Assembly (NCBI RefSeq): GCF_032884065.1
Contig: NC_088873.1
Span: 35,289,600-35,353,599, forward strand
Length of the DNA: 64,000 nt
Origin: Artemia franciscana
Taxonomy: Eukaryota; Arthropoda; Branchiopoda; Anostraca; Artemiidae
Reading direction: 5' to 3'
The position numbers and the translations under genes were made by a program. The first letter of the stretch is position 1. Every line of letters starts with the position of its first letter. The notes under the pieces are model-generated. The model had not been told where the DNA came from, did not search any database, and was given only the letters and a program-made list of their open reading frames with translations. Positions 24,101 through 30,830 of the stretch are shown here, piece after piece.

Positions 24101-24386
24101 AAATATGGCATAAGCCCTTTTTAGGACTCCACAAAAATGATGTCAGTTCATTTGTTAATAGATAAGTCTATCATTCGTCCATGTTAAAATTCAAATTAAA
24201 AGATCTTACATGAGTCGAGAGAGCTGCTGTCCTTTCTGCTAGCGCCTCTTCTGTCACAGGTTCAAGGGGTTTTCTTGAAATAGCTTGACTAGATATAAAA
24301 TTCGGCTTTTTAATAATCTTTGTGAAATCTTCCAATTCGGGAGCATTTTTCCTCTTTAAAATTTGACTTGGAGCTGAACTTCTCCT
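2860..24386 (-). CDS. RAD54L: RAD54-like DNA repair/recombination translocase, partial spliced gene (7 exons)
   Basis: RAD54 is a nuclear SNF2-family dsDNA translocase that works with the RAD51 filament during homologous recombination, driving strand invasion and chromatin remodelling. Seven minus-strand exons join in frame: 24386-24210, 21920-21724, 19277-19208, 15852-15658, 13515-13303, 12163-12002 and 3121-2860, all with AG acceptors and GT donors. They give ~425 residues of a protein usually ~750 long. Visible hallmarks in order: N-terminal [23 protein letters not shown], Walker [14 protein letters not shown], the D-E-G-H box split over an intron, L-S-G-T-P-I-Q-N-D, and N-R-C-I-I-R-R-T-S. 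These are specific to RAD54 within the SNF2 family rather than to RAD54B or remodellers. The start codon exon and the C-terminal helicase lobe are not in view. Introns are 1.1-8.9 kb and full of repeats. Confidence 0.95.
3122..5285. other. RAD54 intron sequence, mostly unassigned
   Basis: AT-rich intronic DNA. The segment 3730-3990 belongs to the dispersed family also present near 51160-51400 in the same orientation (shared 'aagggcact' block and flanks). A short run of GTAG/CAGTAG triplets lies at 3510-3555. No exon or RNA gene is recognised. Confidence 0.5.
5286..5880. repeat. Satellite-like tandem array, ~123-bp monomers in ~245-bp dimers
   Basis: Five monomers begin with GAGAGGAAAC-like starts at 5286, 5410, 5531, 5655 and 5779 (spacings 124, 121, 124, 124). 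Each contains a GTCCAGATTAGACAGGCTC-like block and TTTAGACTTG. Alternate monomers are more alike (TTAAAATTAAATAG versus GGGAAATT-ATATAG variants), so the higher-order unit is a dimer. The array stops abruptly where the LINE at 5880 begins. A second block of the same family lies at 10548-10945. Confidence 0.9.
5880..7835 (-). mobile_element. RTE-like LINE remnant (endonuclease + 5' part of RT)
   Basis: Read on the minus strand, 7832-7115 encodes an AP-endonuclease-type domain in two frames: T-G-T-W-D-V-T near the start, L-G-V-S-E-T-H, and L-L-G-D-F-N-A-L-V. Frames 6885-6442, 6545-6015 and 6054-5845 then encode the linker and the RT fingers: [32 protein letters not shown], and Y-E-Q-A-F-D-F-V-D. 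Homology stops just before the catalytic Y-A-D-D, exactly at the satellite boundary. Several frameshifts and stops make it dead. The endonuclease is of the kind often annotated as 'craniofacial development protein 2-like'. The RTE clade assignment is from motif style only. Confidence 0.85.
7836..8760 (-). mobile_element. Probable 5' untranslated/leader part of the RTE-like LINE
   Basis: This segment directly precedes the endonuclease on the minus strand and is distinctly more GC-rich than the surrounding intron. The minus frame 8595-8296 is open for 99 codons (N-S-I-S-S end) but resembles no domain I know. GC shift and position suggest the LINE's leader; this is inference. Confidence 0.4.
8760..10490 (+). 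mobile_element. CR1/Jockey-like LINE remnant (RT and C-terminal region)
   Basis: Plus-strand frames 8809-9096, 9074-9331, 9332-9668, 9669-9872 and ~10200-10486 together show a decayed [46 protein letters not shown] (degenerate Y-A-D-D box), then [11 protein letters not shown] and a C-terminal Y-G-T-R-T / N-K-L-I-P region ending around 10486. At least six stops or frameshifts are present. It lies head-to-head with the RTE-like fragment and, with it, separates two blocks of one satellite family. Confidence 0.85.
10078..10200. repeat. AT-only simple repeat inside LINE ORF
   Basis: About 120 bases of A and T only, built from AATATAATTAATATAAA-like units. It interrupts the LINE reading frame between the M-Y-N-I-I-N-I segment and the C-terminal segment that resumes near 10200, so it expanded after the LINE inserted. 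Confidence 0.9.
10548..10945. repeat. Second block of the ~123-bp satellite family (long variant)
   Basis: Two units share the CTCGAATACAAAGTACAGAAA and AGACGGGCTCTTTAGACTTG blocks with the array at 5286-5880. Here each carries an extra ~90-bp segment (GTTTGTTAACTTA...GTCTTAAAAAAATG...CTGTCACTGAAAAC), giving a period of ~212 bp. The two units differ at few sites and so are recent. Confidence 0.85.
11005..11150. repeat. Three short direct repeats
   Basis: Three ~25-bp copies of CTCACGTTAACTTGATATGC-like sequence begin at 11005, 11070 and 11126, with unrelated-looking spacers of ~30-40 bases. Function unknown; intronic. Confidence 0.75.
11365..11480. repeat. Tandem TGTACAGCAACAG repeat
   Basis: Overlapping copies of TGTACAGCAACAGTATGTACAG-like units, rich in the self-complementary TGTACA. 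The shared 'ACAGT/ACTGT' theme recalls the repeat at 35280-35411, but identity is not enough to call one family. Confidence 0.7.
11495..11940 (-). mobile_element. LINE 3' fragment with (TAGA)n tail
   Basis: The minus-strand frame 11927-11643 encodes 94 residues of a non-LTR C-terminus ([15 protein letters not shown] start). It is followed by a ~130-base 3' UTR ending in a GATA/TAGA microsatellite at 11499-11513, the usual 3' tail of a non-LTR insertion. It is 5'-truncated at about 11940, only ~65 bases from a RAD54 donor site. Confidence 0.75.
12002..12163 (-). CDS. RAD54L: RAD54 exon with second half of motif II and motif III
   Basis: A 162-bp exon of 54 codons, phase 0. It starts G-H-R-L-K-N, completing the D-E-G-H box, and contains [13 protein letters not shown] (motif III, coupling ATP hydrolysis to DNA translocation) and L-I-E-Y-F-S-L. 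It ends G-M-L-G-T-A-Q. A LINE fragment ends only ~65 bases downstream of its donor. Confidence 0.97.
13303..13515 (-). CDS. RAD54L: RAD54 exon with motif Ia and first half of motif II
   Basis: A 213-bp exon of 71 codons, phase 0 at both ends. It begins [10 protein letters not shown] (RAD54 N-W-x-N-E-x-x-K-W-L), includes [11 protein letters not shown] and ends L-L-I-C-D-E. The intron that follows splits the D-E-G-H (Walker B) box between E and G. Acceptor TTCAG, donor GTATGT. Confidence 0.97.
13950..14215 (-). mobile_element. RTE-like LINE 3' end fragment
   Basis: The minus frame 14176-13973 reads [11 protein letters not shown] and [18 protein letters not shown], the C-terminal tail typical of RTE-type ORFs ('...R-L-P...W...R-R-S-V-R-S-C'). 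Homologous tails occur at 16340-16600 and 21290-21560 (minus) and at 25400-25560 and 38890-39140 (plus), so this 3' end is a dispersed family here. Confidence 0.8.
14487..14861 (+). CDS. Unrecognised 124-codon ORF with nine R-F-G-K-R-type heptads (21-bp minisatellite)
   Basis: The ORF is open from an ATG at 14487 to a stop at 14861, on the strand opposite RAD54 and inside its intron. Residues ~45-108 are nine 7-residue units read from an exact 21-bp repeat: [35 protein letters not shown] and so on, including S-L-R-F-G-K-R. The R-F-G-K-R pattern is what an RFamide neuropeptide precursor shows: Gly for amidation, Lys-Arg for cleavage. However, no signal peptide is visible at the N-terminus, and a second frame of the same repeat reads as an E-I-W-K-E-I-R coiled-coil-like heptad with one stop. 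It may be only a minisatellite. No function is assigned. Confidence 0.3.
   Translation: MKLVVDNFPVCGTQQQNEKHFCHAAKSSHFVCTIFLKIPRKFRRRSVRFGKRFVRLEKRSMSFGKRPVRFGKRPVIFGKRFVRLGNQFMKYGIKSLRFGKRSITSENRLELVKFRYQTKKIPSC
14612..14812. repeat. 21-bp minisatellite, nine units without indels
   Basis: The CGTGAG-like phase marker recurs at 14624, 14645, 14666, 14687, 14708, 14729, 14750, 14771 and 14792, exactly 21 bases apart each time. The unit is approximately GAGATTTGGAAAGAGATCCGT, with point changes but no length changes. Confidence 0.95.
14870..15640. other. Intronic AT-rich stretch, nothing recognised
   Basis: Very AT-rich (TTAATTTA/AATAATTAG-type runs at 14930-15230), between the minisatellite and the Walker A exon of RAD54. 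No repeat family, exon or RNA gene is recognised. Confidence 0.5.
15658..15852 (-). CDS. RAD54L: RAD54 exon with Walker A (motif I)
   Basis: A 195-bp exon of 65 codons, phase 0 at both ends, starting G-V-K-F-M-Y-D-C and ending A-P-S-S-L-V-K. It holds the P-loop [11 protein letters not shown] at residues ~24-34 of the exon, where the Lys of G-K-T contacts ATP phosphates. The intact P-loop and lack of stops indicate a functional allele. Acceptor TTTTAG, donor GTGTGT. Confidence 0.97.
16250..17841 (-). mobile_element. RTE-like LINE remnant (RT palm to C-terminus)
   Basis: On the minus strand, 17841-17455 encodes RT fingers ([26 protein letters not shown]). 17450-17270 has [19 protein letters not shown] lies near 17117-17145. 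16859-16596 encodes the thumb/C-terminal part (Y-G-S-E-A-W-V-L). The tail homologous to 13950-14215 reaches about 16340. It is the same family as the element at 5880-7835 but covers the part missing there. Multiple stops. Confidence 0.85.
17842..19207. other. Intronic, nothing recognised
   Basis: AT-rich intron between the LINE remnant and the short RAD54 exon. It contains an (AATAAT)n-like stretch at 18145-18190 and a moderately GC-richer block at 18760-18930 with no recognised homology. Confidence 0.5.
19208..19277 (-). CDS. RAD54L: RAD54 exon, start of translocase core
   Basis: A short 70-bp exon: one base completing the split Pro codon, then 23 codons reading [23 protein letters not shown]. 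The V-V-V-D-P and L-R-P-H-Q-R-E stretches are near-invariant in RAD54 and mark the Q-motif region that binds the adenine of ATP. It splices in phase 0 to the Walker A exon. Confidence 0.95.
19278..21285. other. Intronic, nothing recognised
   Basis: RAD54 intron. Small ORFs at 19964-20191 and 20215-20469 (plus) have no recognisable domain and no splice-consistent context. No repeat structure is evident. Confidence 0.45.
21290..21570 (-). mobile_element. RTE-like LINE 3' end fragment
   Basis: Nucleotide resemblance, with many substitutions, to the 3' ends at 13950-14215 and 16340-16600: the block with CTCTTCC...AATCTAATCAAA...CTCCCAAGAAGT...GATCTGCTTTTCGTTTG is shared in order. Reading frame destroyed. 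Lies ~150 bases downstream of the RAD54 exon 21724-21920 on the minus strand. Confidence 0.7.
21724..21920 (-). CDS. RAD54L: RAD54 exon, pre-helicase region
   Basis: A 197-bp exon encoding 65 codons plus two bases (a split Pro codon). It starts in phase 0 with E-K-L-I-K-A-I-L and contains [23 protein letters not shown] and [10 protein letters not shown], all recognisable counterparts of the conserved linker upstream of the RAD54 translocase core. The borders are TTTTCAG acceptor and GTAAGT donor. Confidence 0.93.
22550..22995. repeat. ~64-bp tandem array, seven units
   Basis: A CCTCTAAA marker recurs at 22588, 22651, 22716, 22780, 22843 (variant), 22904 and 22968, followed each time by an A/T-rich ATTTACAGAAATTTTAGAAAG-like and ATTTTAGAATA-like segment. 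Spacing is 61-65 bases. It sits within the RAD54 intron between the first two exons seen. Confidence 0.9.
22996..24209. other. Intronic, nothing recognised
   Basis: AT-rich intron immediately downstream (minus strand) of the RAD54 N-terminal exon. It contains a C run at 23306-23315. A 17-base GAAAAAGCCAAGACAGA-like string at 24063 recurs near 34425. No coding or RNA feature is recognised. Confidence 0.45.
24210..24386 (-). CDS. RAD54L: RAD54 exon, N-terminal coding exon
   Basis: A 177-bp exon of 59 complete codons, from acceptor CTAG at 24387 to donor GTAAG at 24209. It begins R-R-S-S-A-P-S-Q, which matches the vertebrate RAD54 N-terminus after the initiator Met, so the ATG must be the last codon of an unseen upstream exon: the in-frame triplet just before the exon is TAG. 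The rest is basic and Pro/Ser-rich, as expected for the unstructured RAD51-interacting N-terminus, and ends T-A-A-L-S-T-H. Its first two thirds are the template for the tandem copies at 24438-24933. Confidence 0.85.
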
Positions 24387-24933
24387 CTAGAGAATAATAA
24401 GAACATATTTAAAACACAATAATAAAGGTCTCTCATGTTTCTTGAAATAGCTTGACTAGATATAAAATTCGGCTTTTTAATAATCTTTATGAAATCTTCC
24501 GATTCGGGAGCATTTTCTCTCTTAAAATTTGACTTGGAGCTGAACTTCTCCTCTTGAAAACAATTAGAACATGTTTAAAACACAATTATGAAGTTCTCTC
24601 ATGTTTCTTGAAATAGCTACATTAGACATAAAATTCAGCTTTTTAATATTCTTTGTGAAATCTTCCAATTCGGGAGCCCTTTTCCTTAAAACTTGACTTG
24701 GAGCTGAACTTCCCTAGAGAATAGTTAGAACATATTTAACACACACTTATAAAGGACGCTCAAGTTTCTTGAAACAGCTTGACTAGGCATAAGATCCGGT
24801 TTTTTAATAATCTTTGTCAAATCTTCCAATTCGGGAGCATTTTTTCTCTTTAAAATTTGACTTGGAGCTGAACTTATCCTCTAGAAAACAATTAGAACAT
24901 ATTTAAAACACAATTATAAAGGCCTCTCACGTT
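24271..24933 (-). repeat. Four-unit tandem duplication of the RAD54 N-terminal exon and its acceptor
   Basis: Units start (plus strand) at 24271, 24438, 24604 and 24765, spacing 161-167. Each contains ~115 bp of the N-terminal coding exon, the splice acceptor and ~45 bp of upstream intron. The first unit is the real exon. The second has a one-base deletion and reaches a TAA within ~20 codons. The third has lost the first codons. The fourth keeps an AG acceptor and an open frame starting R-I-S-S-A-P-S-Q for >40 codons. Units 2-4 lack the exon's 3' third and its donor. Confidence 0.93.
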
Positions 24934-25249
24934 ATATATTTGAATGCCACAGAGAGGGAAAGGATTCTCTTCTATGAGAATTCTCCAAGGACCCATATAT
25001 TCAGATTATACGAAAAGATTGATTAAGTAGATAGCTCTAATTCCCTTGGCGGTAGTATCAGTGAAGATGATGAATTTTAAACTTGAGATGTAAAAGTAGA
25101 ATAGCCAGGGCCCAGCATACTTTTCACAGTTGAAGAAACTTTGACAGTGGTCAAGTATATGAAACAAGGGCTTCGTAAAGGAAGACATGTTAAACGTATT
25201 CTACAGGAATTATCTACAGGCAGTTTTAATCACCCATTTCCCTTACCAA

Positions 25250-25570
25250 GCCAATTTCACTTATCTCAGACAAAAAGCTGTACAGAAAATGCTCTTCAGT
25301 CCTATATTCTAGAGCTATAATGAAAGAAATGTTGAGATAACTACGACAAGTTTTACAGCTGAGTATGACATATTACCAAAGATTACTCTTTTTAGGCATC
25401 TATTTGGTACCAAACAAAAAGTCTTGAATTGGAGGGAAAGAGGGAACTTCACAAGGGTGCAAAGGGAAAGCTTTGAATAGATTGAGGCGGAGGAAAAACA
25501 TACACAGCTGTGTTAGTCTCAAGTGGCTAGGTTCTACACAAAGCTTTAGAAATCGTAGAAATAAATTGTT
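25250..25570 (+). mobile_element. RTE-like LINE 3' end fragment
   Basis: Plus-strand reading shows A-L-N-R-L-R-R-R-K-N-I-H-S-C-V-S-L-K-W-L-G in one frame near 25470-25550, matching the [11 protein letters not shown] tail of the fragment at 13950-14215. Heavily decayed. Confidence 0.65.
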
Positions 25571-26092
25571 TCTGAATTTGAAAATTATTGTATTTTGAGC
25601 TGACACAGCCCCATCAAAGTCCATATCATTTGAGTGCCGACCCTTCTCTAACGCATCTTGACCACAATCGACCACTGCAACCAAGACCATGGTGTCTGTC
25701 CAAGTGTAATATGAATATTAAAGATATAGATGAAATTACATATTCAATATTTTTCCAAGAAAAACACTTCAATCTTTTATTGTCTGCTGTTGAATGAATT
25801 AATTAAGAAAATGAGCCTCTAAGCTTTTTGAATGTCTGATGGGTAATTGTACTTAACACAGAACAATTTTTATTTCGAGTTGTGTGTTCACATTTGTACA
25901 AACAAGATTAAAGTAAAGAAGCAATGACATTAGAATGACTCTTTAATACACAATGGTTAGTTCTGTGAATATTATAAAAGAAAACATTTAACATGTGTAT
26001 TCTTTAAAATTAAACTGTAAGAGGAGAACCTTTGACCAAAACTAAACTATATGGCTGCACAGTCACTGTTTGACATACTGATTCGCTCTTTA

Positions 26093-26121
26093 CTAGGTTC
26101 CAGGTTTTCCCTGGAACCTAG
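26093..26121. repeat. Perfect 12-bp inverted repeat with 5-base loop
   Basis: CTAGGTTCCAGG at 26093-26104 and CCTGGAACCTAG at 26110-26121 are exact reverse complements separated by TTTTC. It lies 15 bases upstream of a tRNA-like sequence. No function is known. Confidence 0.9.
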
Positions 26122-26135
26122 GGTGTTCTTCATAG

Positions 26136-26206
26136 GCACTAATGGTTGAGTGATAAAATACTCGTTTGCCACGTGAGCGGCCTAAATTCTATTTGCGGGC
26201 AGTTTA
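26136..26206 (+). pseudogene. tRNA-Gly(GCC)-derived pseudogene or SINE head
   Basis: The order and spacing follow a tRNA-Gly(GCC): a GCACTAATGG-like 5' end, a D-arm/box A GGTTGAGTGATAAAATACTC, an anticodon arm with TTGCCAC loop (anticodon GCC), and a decayed T-arm CTAAATTCTATTTGCGGG. Acceptor-stem pairing and the T-arm are broken, so it should not be a working tRNA. No tail typical of a SINE is obvious. Confidence 0.5.
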
Positions 26207-26649
26207 ATCGTTATGATTTTTATAAATATTATGGTCGACATGTCCAAGTCCTAGGTCTTACTGCGCGATATCGCATAACAGTTTCTACTTTGTTGAGCAC
26301 TTTATCTCAGTATTCATTTACAGGATAAAAAATCATAACAAAAGGAACAACATGGGATTTTTTTTTAAATACGATATCCTCAAAGAAGACATATCTTTTT
26401 GTCCATCATAGTCTAGTTTATTTCAAACCATTAAAGATTTGCTAAATTTTTCAATAGAGATAGCCTCAATCCCATATTCAATCAACAGATCAAAAACAAA
26501 GGTTAATTGTTCAAACTATGGTCATTTTTGACCCCTTCTTCTTTCTGCGTTTTTAGGGTTACAAAACAAGTCATGCAAGTTCAAGTCGCACGTTTGGACG
26601 AATTAACTCTTGGCCTGATAGTTAGTTAACCAAGGTTAAGTTTTTTTAC

Positions 26650-27871
26650 TTGACAATTTCGTCCAGGAATACCACTAAATGGTTTTCCGCAACAAAACTG
26701 AATTCGTTTTTCTCTTTTTTTTTTGTTCACACCTCCCTTTCTTTTTAGCTTTTATATCTTCTTCTAGGTGTCCACATAGGTTTGACTTTCCCTTGTTGGG
26801 ATTAAAAGGAACAGAATTATTTGAATTTTCTGAAACATTTTTCCCATTTTCCTCTTCGCTTTTTTGTATTTGAGAAGATTCTGTCGTTTCAAAGATCTTG
26901 CGTCCTTTTTATGTCGTCGTTTCCTTTTTTCGAAGCTTGAAAATCTGCTTTGGTTCCAAGGGGTTCCATCATTCTATGAGTAGCTTGCATTTCTTTATTG
27001 GTGTATTCTCCTTTTTCTAGTGCTTCAAATTTTTCTAAAGTTTTCGAAACTTTCGCAATTAGAAGGAGCGAAATTGCTAGGATTTCGTGAAACCTTATTT
27101 TGTCATCTTTTCATTTTCATCGGTTCCATGAGATTCTGTCGTTCTGCAAAGGTCTTACCTTTTTTGGTGCCTATTCATTTTTCTAAAGTTTGAAAAATCT
27201 CGTAAGTTTGCTGAGCTCTCCTTTTTTAGCTTCAGCAGACTCTTTAGTGGCGACAACACTGTCAACAGATGAATTTTTAGCTCTACTGTTACCTTCTATT
27301 GGGCTAAACTTCATCTAATCAGTTTAAGGAATATGTTCTTCTTCCTTGTTAATCGGTTCTGCAGCACCCTTCCAGACGAATGCTACATTATCCCAGATAA
27401 ATCTTACACACTTTCTACAACAAAAGATAATGTGGTTTTTTTGTTTCTTTTATTCACCTTCTCATTTTTCTCTTGCCTTTATGTCCTCTTTTAGGAGTCG
27501 AATCAGGTTTTACTTTTTCTTTATTAAGATTAGAAGGAGCAATAAGCTCTCACATGCTTAGAAACCTCTTCTTACACAATCAGACTTAGCGTCATTGTTA
27601 CCTTTCATTGGGCTAAATCTATTCTTATCATTTAGAAAATTCGTTTTTCGTCTTGTTATTTCTTTCAGCTGTAATCTCCAATACAGGACTTGCTTTTTTT
27701 AAACAAGACAGAGTTTAGTTTCTTTTGCCTCCTCTGATCATCTCCTGTTTTTCTTCTTATTTTTAAGTTTTCTTTTGGGCGTCTGCACAGGTTTGACACT
27801 TTTGCTTTGGATTACTAGGAGCAAAATTGTTAGTATTTTGTGAATCCTTCTTCGCGTCGTCTTCTTGTTTT
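26650..27871 (-). pseudogene. Decayed repeats of a lysine-rich coding unit
   Basis: On the minus strand, several blocks recur with stops in all of them. The plus-strand block GGTTTGACTTTCCCTTGTTG (26780) has partners at ~27507 and ~27791, and AGGAGCGAAATTGCTAGGA (27063) has one at ~27828. A K-K-N-I-F-x-K / L-L-K-L-K-K pattern of the intact ORF at 27872-28518 is seen again near 27220-27330. It looks like internal duplications of one lysine-rich protein sequence, now broken. Confidence 0.45.
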
Positions 27872-28518
27872 TCATGGATTACAAGAGATTCTTATCATTT
27901 CACAAAGATCTTGGGACTCCATAATTCTTTTCGTGAGCAATTTATTCAGGTCTTTTTCAGAATATTCTCCTTTTTCTAAAGCCTGAACAACCGCTGGGGT
28001 TAAAACGGACCCCAACAACTGGGAAAATTCTTGTATTCCTTTTTGGATGTCTTCTTGTTTTTCTGAACCTTGGAAAAGTTTCGCAGGCTTTTTCAGCTTC
28101 AGAAGGCTCTTTTGTGACATCAACAGAGCCACTTTTTGTTTCATGGTATCCTCCCATTGGGCTCTTCTCACTTCCTTGAAAAATATGTTTTTCTTCTTTG
28201 TCACTTGGTTCAGCTGCATTCCTACAGACTGCAGCCGTAATTTCGCAGAGAGAAGTTGCACTCTTGCAGACGGAAGCTGCACTTTTCCATAAAAAACTAG
28301 AAATAAGCCTTTGCTTAATTGCACTACTTTTATAAATACCTTCCTTCTCAATAGTCTTCTGGGGTTTTTCTTTGCCTTCTTTTGTTTTCGGCTCTTATTG
28401 GGTTCACTTCTTGTACTCGAATGGGAGTTAAGTTCTTCTTTATCTTGTCCTAAGAATTCCTCTGTTTCTGATTGTCCATATGGTTTGATGGCCCACCAAA
28501 CAATCCTCTTGATGCACT
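27872..28518 (-). CDS. Unrecognised lysine-rich ORF, possible terminal exon
   Basis: A frame open for ~215 codons follows a CTGTTTTTAG acceptor-like sequence (AG at 28520-28519) and ends in TGA at 27872. It begins with C-I-K-R-I-V-W-W-A-I-K-P-Y, then an acidic stretch (S-E-T-E-E-F-L-G-Q-D-K-E-E-L), a basic cluster (S-R-K-Q-K-K-A-K-K-N-P-R-R-L-L-R-R-K), and a C-terminal helical part with E-K-Q-E-D-I-Q-K-G-I-Q-E-F and Y-S-E-K-D-L-N-K-L-L-T-K-R. No in-frame ATG is near its 5' end, which fits an internal or terminal exon. I recognise no family. Degenerate copies lie directly downstream. Confidence 0.35.
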
Positions 28519-28521
28519 CTA

Positions 28522-30220
28522 AAAACAGAACTTAATAGTGCCTTGTAAAAGCCATCCTAGTTTTGGTGACATTGATCATTCATTGGGGCGAAAATTGTCA
28601 ATTTTGTAAAAAGTCAACTAATTTTTTTTTCTTTTTTTTTTTACCCAACTAGTTAGCAGCTTTCCAATGACAGCCTTTTTTAAGTCTGAAAACTATACAA
28701 TCTACTGACATGACATTTGTTGACTTAACTTTGGCCCTAGTCAAGATCCAGATCAACAGTGCTTCAGGAAGGGAAAGGTGACAATTTCACCACTAATCTA
28801 GATTAGGAGAAAAAAGAGATTTGCTACTGATGAAGTTTGGGATAGATAGGGTACAAGTTGAACGTATGTCCACTTCATAACTGAACATAGACTTAAATAA
28901 ACAAAAATCTTGCTTCATCCTATTAACATACATTTTATATATTATATTTTCAGCAGTGAATACAAGGTCCCTGTCCACTAATACCTAGTTAAATAGCCTA
29001 CCTAGTCTCAGTGCTACTTATGTTATTTTGCATTCTATTTTGTACTTATTTCTCATTAGCAGTTGCTTCAAAATTCTGGTTTGATGATGAAAATAAATAC
29101 AGGTGGTCTCTATTGCCTGTATCCAGGCTATAGAAGAGGGAGGGGCCTAGGATCCAAATAAACTAGAAGCACCTTTGAAAATCCAATGTATATAAATTCT
29201 GAGTCTAGTAAAGAAAACATATTCTTATAACAGTATTAAGTTCAGAAGAGTACCTTCATTCACCCATTAGCTTATTTATTTGTTATTAGAGAAAATTAAG
29301 TGTTCAGCTTCTGCCACAGGCATCCTGGTCCCTCTGACATAACAATCTTACTTTTGACTACAAATGTTGTGTAAAGTAAATGTTAGAAAAAAGCAAAAGT
29401 CATCATTCCAAATGGCACCACAACACATGGTGTAGATGGGACCACTGGATCCCTTGCCACTGGGTTCTGTAGTTTGAGAATTCATTTATAACTCCAAATA
29501 TTTTGTTTGTTAAATTACTAACATGGTCATTTGTTACTTTCCACACATGACTAGATGTTGTTGCAAATTCAACTGCTCTGGATTCAACTGGTCCATGTCC
29601 TAAACATCAACTGGCAACTAAAGTTGTCTTTGCAGATGTATGTGATAAGATTTGTACATGATGTGATAAGATTCTTGGTGAGATAATATTTTTGTTACCT
29701 TTAGTAATTGAGTTCAATAATGACACTTTCAGGAATGTATCCAGGGATTGAATTATTTTTTTGTGGTTATTTGGATGATCCATCACTACCTCTTCCCCTT
29801 CCAGGGGGTGATTGATTATGTTGCATCTAGACAAATCTACTCAAACTACCCAATATACAACCTGGTCATTAATGCAAGGGAGAATCCAGACTTGATAATA
29901 AAAAAATCGGAAATAGTTATTTTTATCATCATTAACAACAGGTTGAAGCTCCATAGCCATTTTCTGGATGTTGTTTACTATGGTAATTCTAGCCTTTGCA
30001 TGCTAAAGCAGACCTCAGTGGCCAAGAGGCAAGCACTATGCATGTAATTATCTAAAACCTTGAATAACCCCATCTCAATTTTCTATGCTTCTTGCTGGTT
30101 CTTCTCATTAAATGGAAGCAGGGTTCATTCAATCCTTCCAGAAAGAAGCCAAAAAGTACATAAAACTAAAGACACATACTGGTGAATTGGTGAACACATG
30201 TTGGTGAAGTTGTAATATGG
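28522..30220. other. Intergenic, nothing recognised
   Basis: Contains poly-T at 28620-28645 and short unsupported ORFs. No recognisable transposon domain, RNA gene or exon. Confidence 0.4.
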
Positions 30221-30224
30221 TCTG

Positions 30225-30830
30225 TTGATTCCTAATAGAGACCTTGGTATTGTTTTTGATAATCAATTGAGGTTTGATAAACAAGTATTAGCTGTATCAT
30301 GTAAAGCCAATTACAGTTTGATTTGTATCAAAAGGTTTAGCCTACAGAGCTTTAATAAGCTGTTTAAGACAATGATATGATTAATAGTTGAATATTGCAC
30401 ATCTGTGTGGTATTCAACAAGAAAATTTGATTCATAGCTTATTGAAAAAGTACAAAACTGGCACCAAAATTTGTTCCTATTTTCAGTGTTTGCCTTATAA
30501 GCATAGACTAAGATGTTTGAGCCTACCATCTTTGCAATTCAGGAGGGATAGACTAGACTTAATTAATGGATTTCATATTATTAAAGGTGTTTACAATTTG
30601 TCTTTTAGTGATTTCTGTCAATTTAGCCATTATTCACCCACACAGAAGCATTCATTAAAATTGTTTCAGAAAGGGATTTTAAGGAAGCTTGGGTATTCTA
30701 CCAGTTTCTGTTGTCTGAAGGAATCATGGGTAAAATTCTATCTACCCTCTAGAGGGTATTGACTTTCAATTACCTTTAAAATCCTTGTGTTATGGAAGTA
30801 AAACCTTGCAAGACAGATTTTCTGCTTAAA
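30225..30830 (+). mobile_element. CR1/Jockey-like LINE C-terminal fragment
   Basis: Plus-strand reading across frames gives D-L-G-I-V-F-D-N-Q-L-R-F-D-K-Q, then V-E-Y-C-T-S-V-W-Y, L-I-E-K-V-Q-N, F-R-R-D-R and I-I-K-G-V-Y-N-L, the order found downstream of the RT in such LINEs. Stops and frameshifts throughout. Confidence 0.75.

Noticed and set aside
26146..26328. 60-codon plus ORF
   Set aside because: It starts in and overlaps the tRNA-Gly relic, with no domain.
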